64,000 bases of DNA, taken from assembly GCA_001626765.1 (NCBI GenBank), contig LUOO01000023.1:1-64000 (forward strand). Direction: 5' to 3'. Shown here in pieces: positions 62,904 through 64,000 of this stretch. Within the stretch, counting starts at the first letter, position 1; every line of letters starts with the position of its first letter. Origin of the DNA: Maritimibacter sp. REDSEA-S28_B5 (GTDB lineage Bacteria; Pseudomonadota; Alphaproteobacteria; Rhodobacterales; Rhodobacteraceae). A model generated the notes under the pieces. It was given only the letters and a program-made list of their open reading frames with translations. It had not been told where the DNA came from and did not search any database. A program made the position numbers and the translations under genes.

Positions 62904-64000
62904 TACGCTTCGTCCTCGCGCTCCTCCTGATCGCGGTCGCCGGAACTGCCGCGAAGGCGAATGCCATTCGCATAAAGGATCTCGTCGAATTCGACGGGGT
63001 CAGGGGCAACGACCTCGTGGGCTACGGTCTCGTAGTTGGGTTGAACGGCACCGGAGACGGCATCCGCAACGCCCCCTTCACCGAGGACATCATGTCCAAC
63101 ATCCTCGAACGTCTCGGCGTCAACATTACCGGGGAACAGTTTCGCCCCAAGAACGTCGCCGCCGTTTTCGTGACGGCGGAACTGCCCCCCTTCGCGCGGG
63201 CGGGGTCGACCATAGACATCACGGTTTCGGCCATTGGCGATGCCTCGAGCCTTTTGGGAGGCACCCTCATCATGACCCCGCTCAATGCGGCGGACGGCGA
63301 AATCTACGCCGTGGCACAGGGCACCATCATTGCAGGCGGCATTTCGGCCGAGGGGGACGGTGGCGCCATGGTGCAAGGGGTGCCGACGGCCGGCGTGGTG
63401 CCTTCGGGGGCGCGCGTCGAACGGGAAATCGACTTCGATTTCACATCGCTCAGGTCTATCCGCATGGCCCTCAGAACACCGGACTTCACCACCGCACAAC
63501 GGATCGAGACCGCGATCAACGTCCGTTATGGCCGCACCGTGAGCCGGATGATCGACAGTGGGACCGTGGTTTTCGACATCACATCGGCCGGGGATATTTC
63601 TCCCGCGCATTCCATGAGTCGCGTCGAGAATCTCGTGGTCGAGCCGGAACGAAAGGCCGCGGTGGTTGTCGACCAACGCTCCGGAACCATCGTCATGGGC
63701 GAAGATGTGCGCATTAGCCGGGTCGCCGTTTCCCAGGGCAACCTGACGCTTCGGATCACCGAAGAGCCGCTGGTGGTGCAGGCCAACCCCTTCTCTGACG
63801 GTGAACCCATCGTGGTGCCCCGCACGGACGCCACAATCGAGGAAGAACCAGGGACAGGTCTCGCCGAAATTCCCGAGGGCACATCGCTGTCCGAGGTGAT
63901 CGCCGGGCTCAATGCCCTCGGCGTGTCGCCCATGGACATGATCGACATTTTGAAGAGCATCAAGGCCGCTGGCGCACTTCATGCAGACTTCATCATACGC
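62900..64000 (+). CDS. flgI: Flagellar P-ring protein FlgI, 3' end at window edge
   Basis: 367 codons are visible without a stop. A signal peptide (FVLALLLIAVAGTAAKA) precedes the mature start IRIKDLVEFDGVRGNDLVGYG; then GTGDGIRNAPF, GGTLIMTPLNAADGE, SGTIVMGEDVRISRVAVSQG and the terminal LNALGVSPMDMIDILKSIKAAGALHA. FlgI forms the periplasmic P ring of the motor. The protein is normally about this length, so only a few codons or the stop are likely to lie beyond the window. The ATG overlaps the flgL stop. Confidence 0.96.
   Translation, partial: MIRFVLALLLIAVAGTAAKANAIRIKDLVEFDGVRGNDLVGYGLVVGLNGTGDGIRNAPFTEDIMSNILERLGVNITGEQFRPKNVAAVFVTAELPPFARAGSTIDITVSAIGDASSLLGGTLIMTPLNAADGEIYAVAQGTIIAGGISAEGDGGAMVQGVPTAGVVPSGARVEREIDFDFTSLRSIRMALRTPDFTTAQRIETAINVRYGRTVSRMIDSGTVVFDITSAGDISPAHSMSRVENLVVEPERKAAVVVDQRSGTIVMGEDVRISRVAVSQGNLTLRITEEPLVVQANPFSDGEPIVVPRTDATIEEEPGTGLAEIPEGTSLSEVIAGLNALGVSPMDMIDILKSIKAAGALHADFIIR

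Overview
The window is high-GC chromosomal DNA from an alphaproteobacterium, almost certainly Rhodobacteraceae / roseobacter group. The evidence is the GcrA cell-cycle regulator, CtrA-like TTAACC half-sites ahead of flagellar genes, the methylmalonyl-CoA epimerase + DUF1467 pair, the deoC + double-domain aldehyde dehydrogenase pair, a GT14/DUF5928 glycosyltransferase, and a dispersed 3'-end repeat (TTGCGCCG-hairpin-CGTCGCG) of the kind found in this family. No prophage, insertion sequence, CRISPR array, tRNA or rRNA was recognised. The region is mostly housekeeping and metabolism, densely packed, with many 1-4 base start/stop overlaps.

Layout. 1-7.9 kb: start of tuf with its promoter, a lipoprotein, a cytochrome P450, a MerR regulator and zinc-type CDF exporter sharing a textbook 19-bp-spacer promoter, a WYL regulator with a VOC protein, hydroxypyruvate isomerase, an OmpA-like lipoprotein and a sulfotransferase. 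8-17.7 kb: DUF5928 glycosyltransferase, HIT protein, small zinc-finger protein, DNA polymerase I, an ArsR regulator, and deoC with a fused aldehyde dehydrogenase. 17.9-23.4 kb: PfkB kinase and endonuclease III, a Hint protein, an Ada-like methyltransferase, and argD with a broken argF. 23.6-31 kb: EamA transporter, gcrA, a VOC protein, three related small lipoproteins around a winged-helix/TPR regulator, rimO and a second sulfotransferase-like gene. 31-42 kb: L-serine dehydratase, carB joined abnormally to a GT87-like membrane protein, two cyclopropane-fatty-acid synthases and aspS. 42-57 kb: hemerythrin, a pilin-like peptide, an acetyltransferase, a response regulator, epimerase/DUF1467, a broken EI24 gene, nitroreductase, a TetR-controlled FAD monooxygenase, aldehyde dehydrogenase, 1-Cys peroxiredoxin, a hydrolase, the DUF4130-UdgX / radical-SAM DNA-repair pair, an RNA methyltransferase and a DapB-like protein. 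58-64 kb: flagellar operon motB-flgE-flgK-flgL-flgI, with flgI reaching the window end.

The most striking signal is a series of small deletions in otherwise intact, conserved genes. argF and the EI24 gene each seem to have lost roughly 85-95 bp with a frameshift. carB has its conserved N-terminal codons but no start codon, because the preceding gene runs straight into it. motB lacks the C-terminal stretch holding the peptidoglycan-binding Asn-Arg motif. These are either real lesions, two of them in carbamoyl-phosphate enzymes, or systematic assembly collapses; read mapping would decide. Other points of interest are a perfect 34-bp palindrome upstream of deoC, a 20-bp palindromic operator between the TetR and monooxygenase genes, a family of small CxxxC lipoproteins, and the fused DUF4130-UdgX with its radical-SAM partner.
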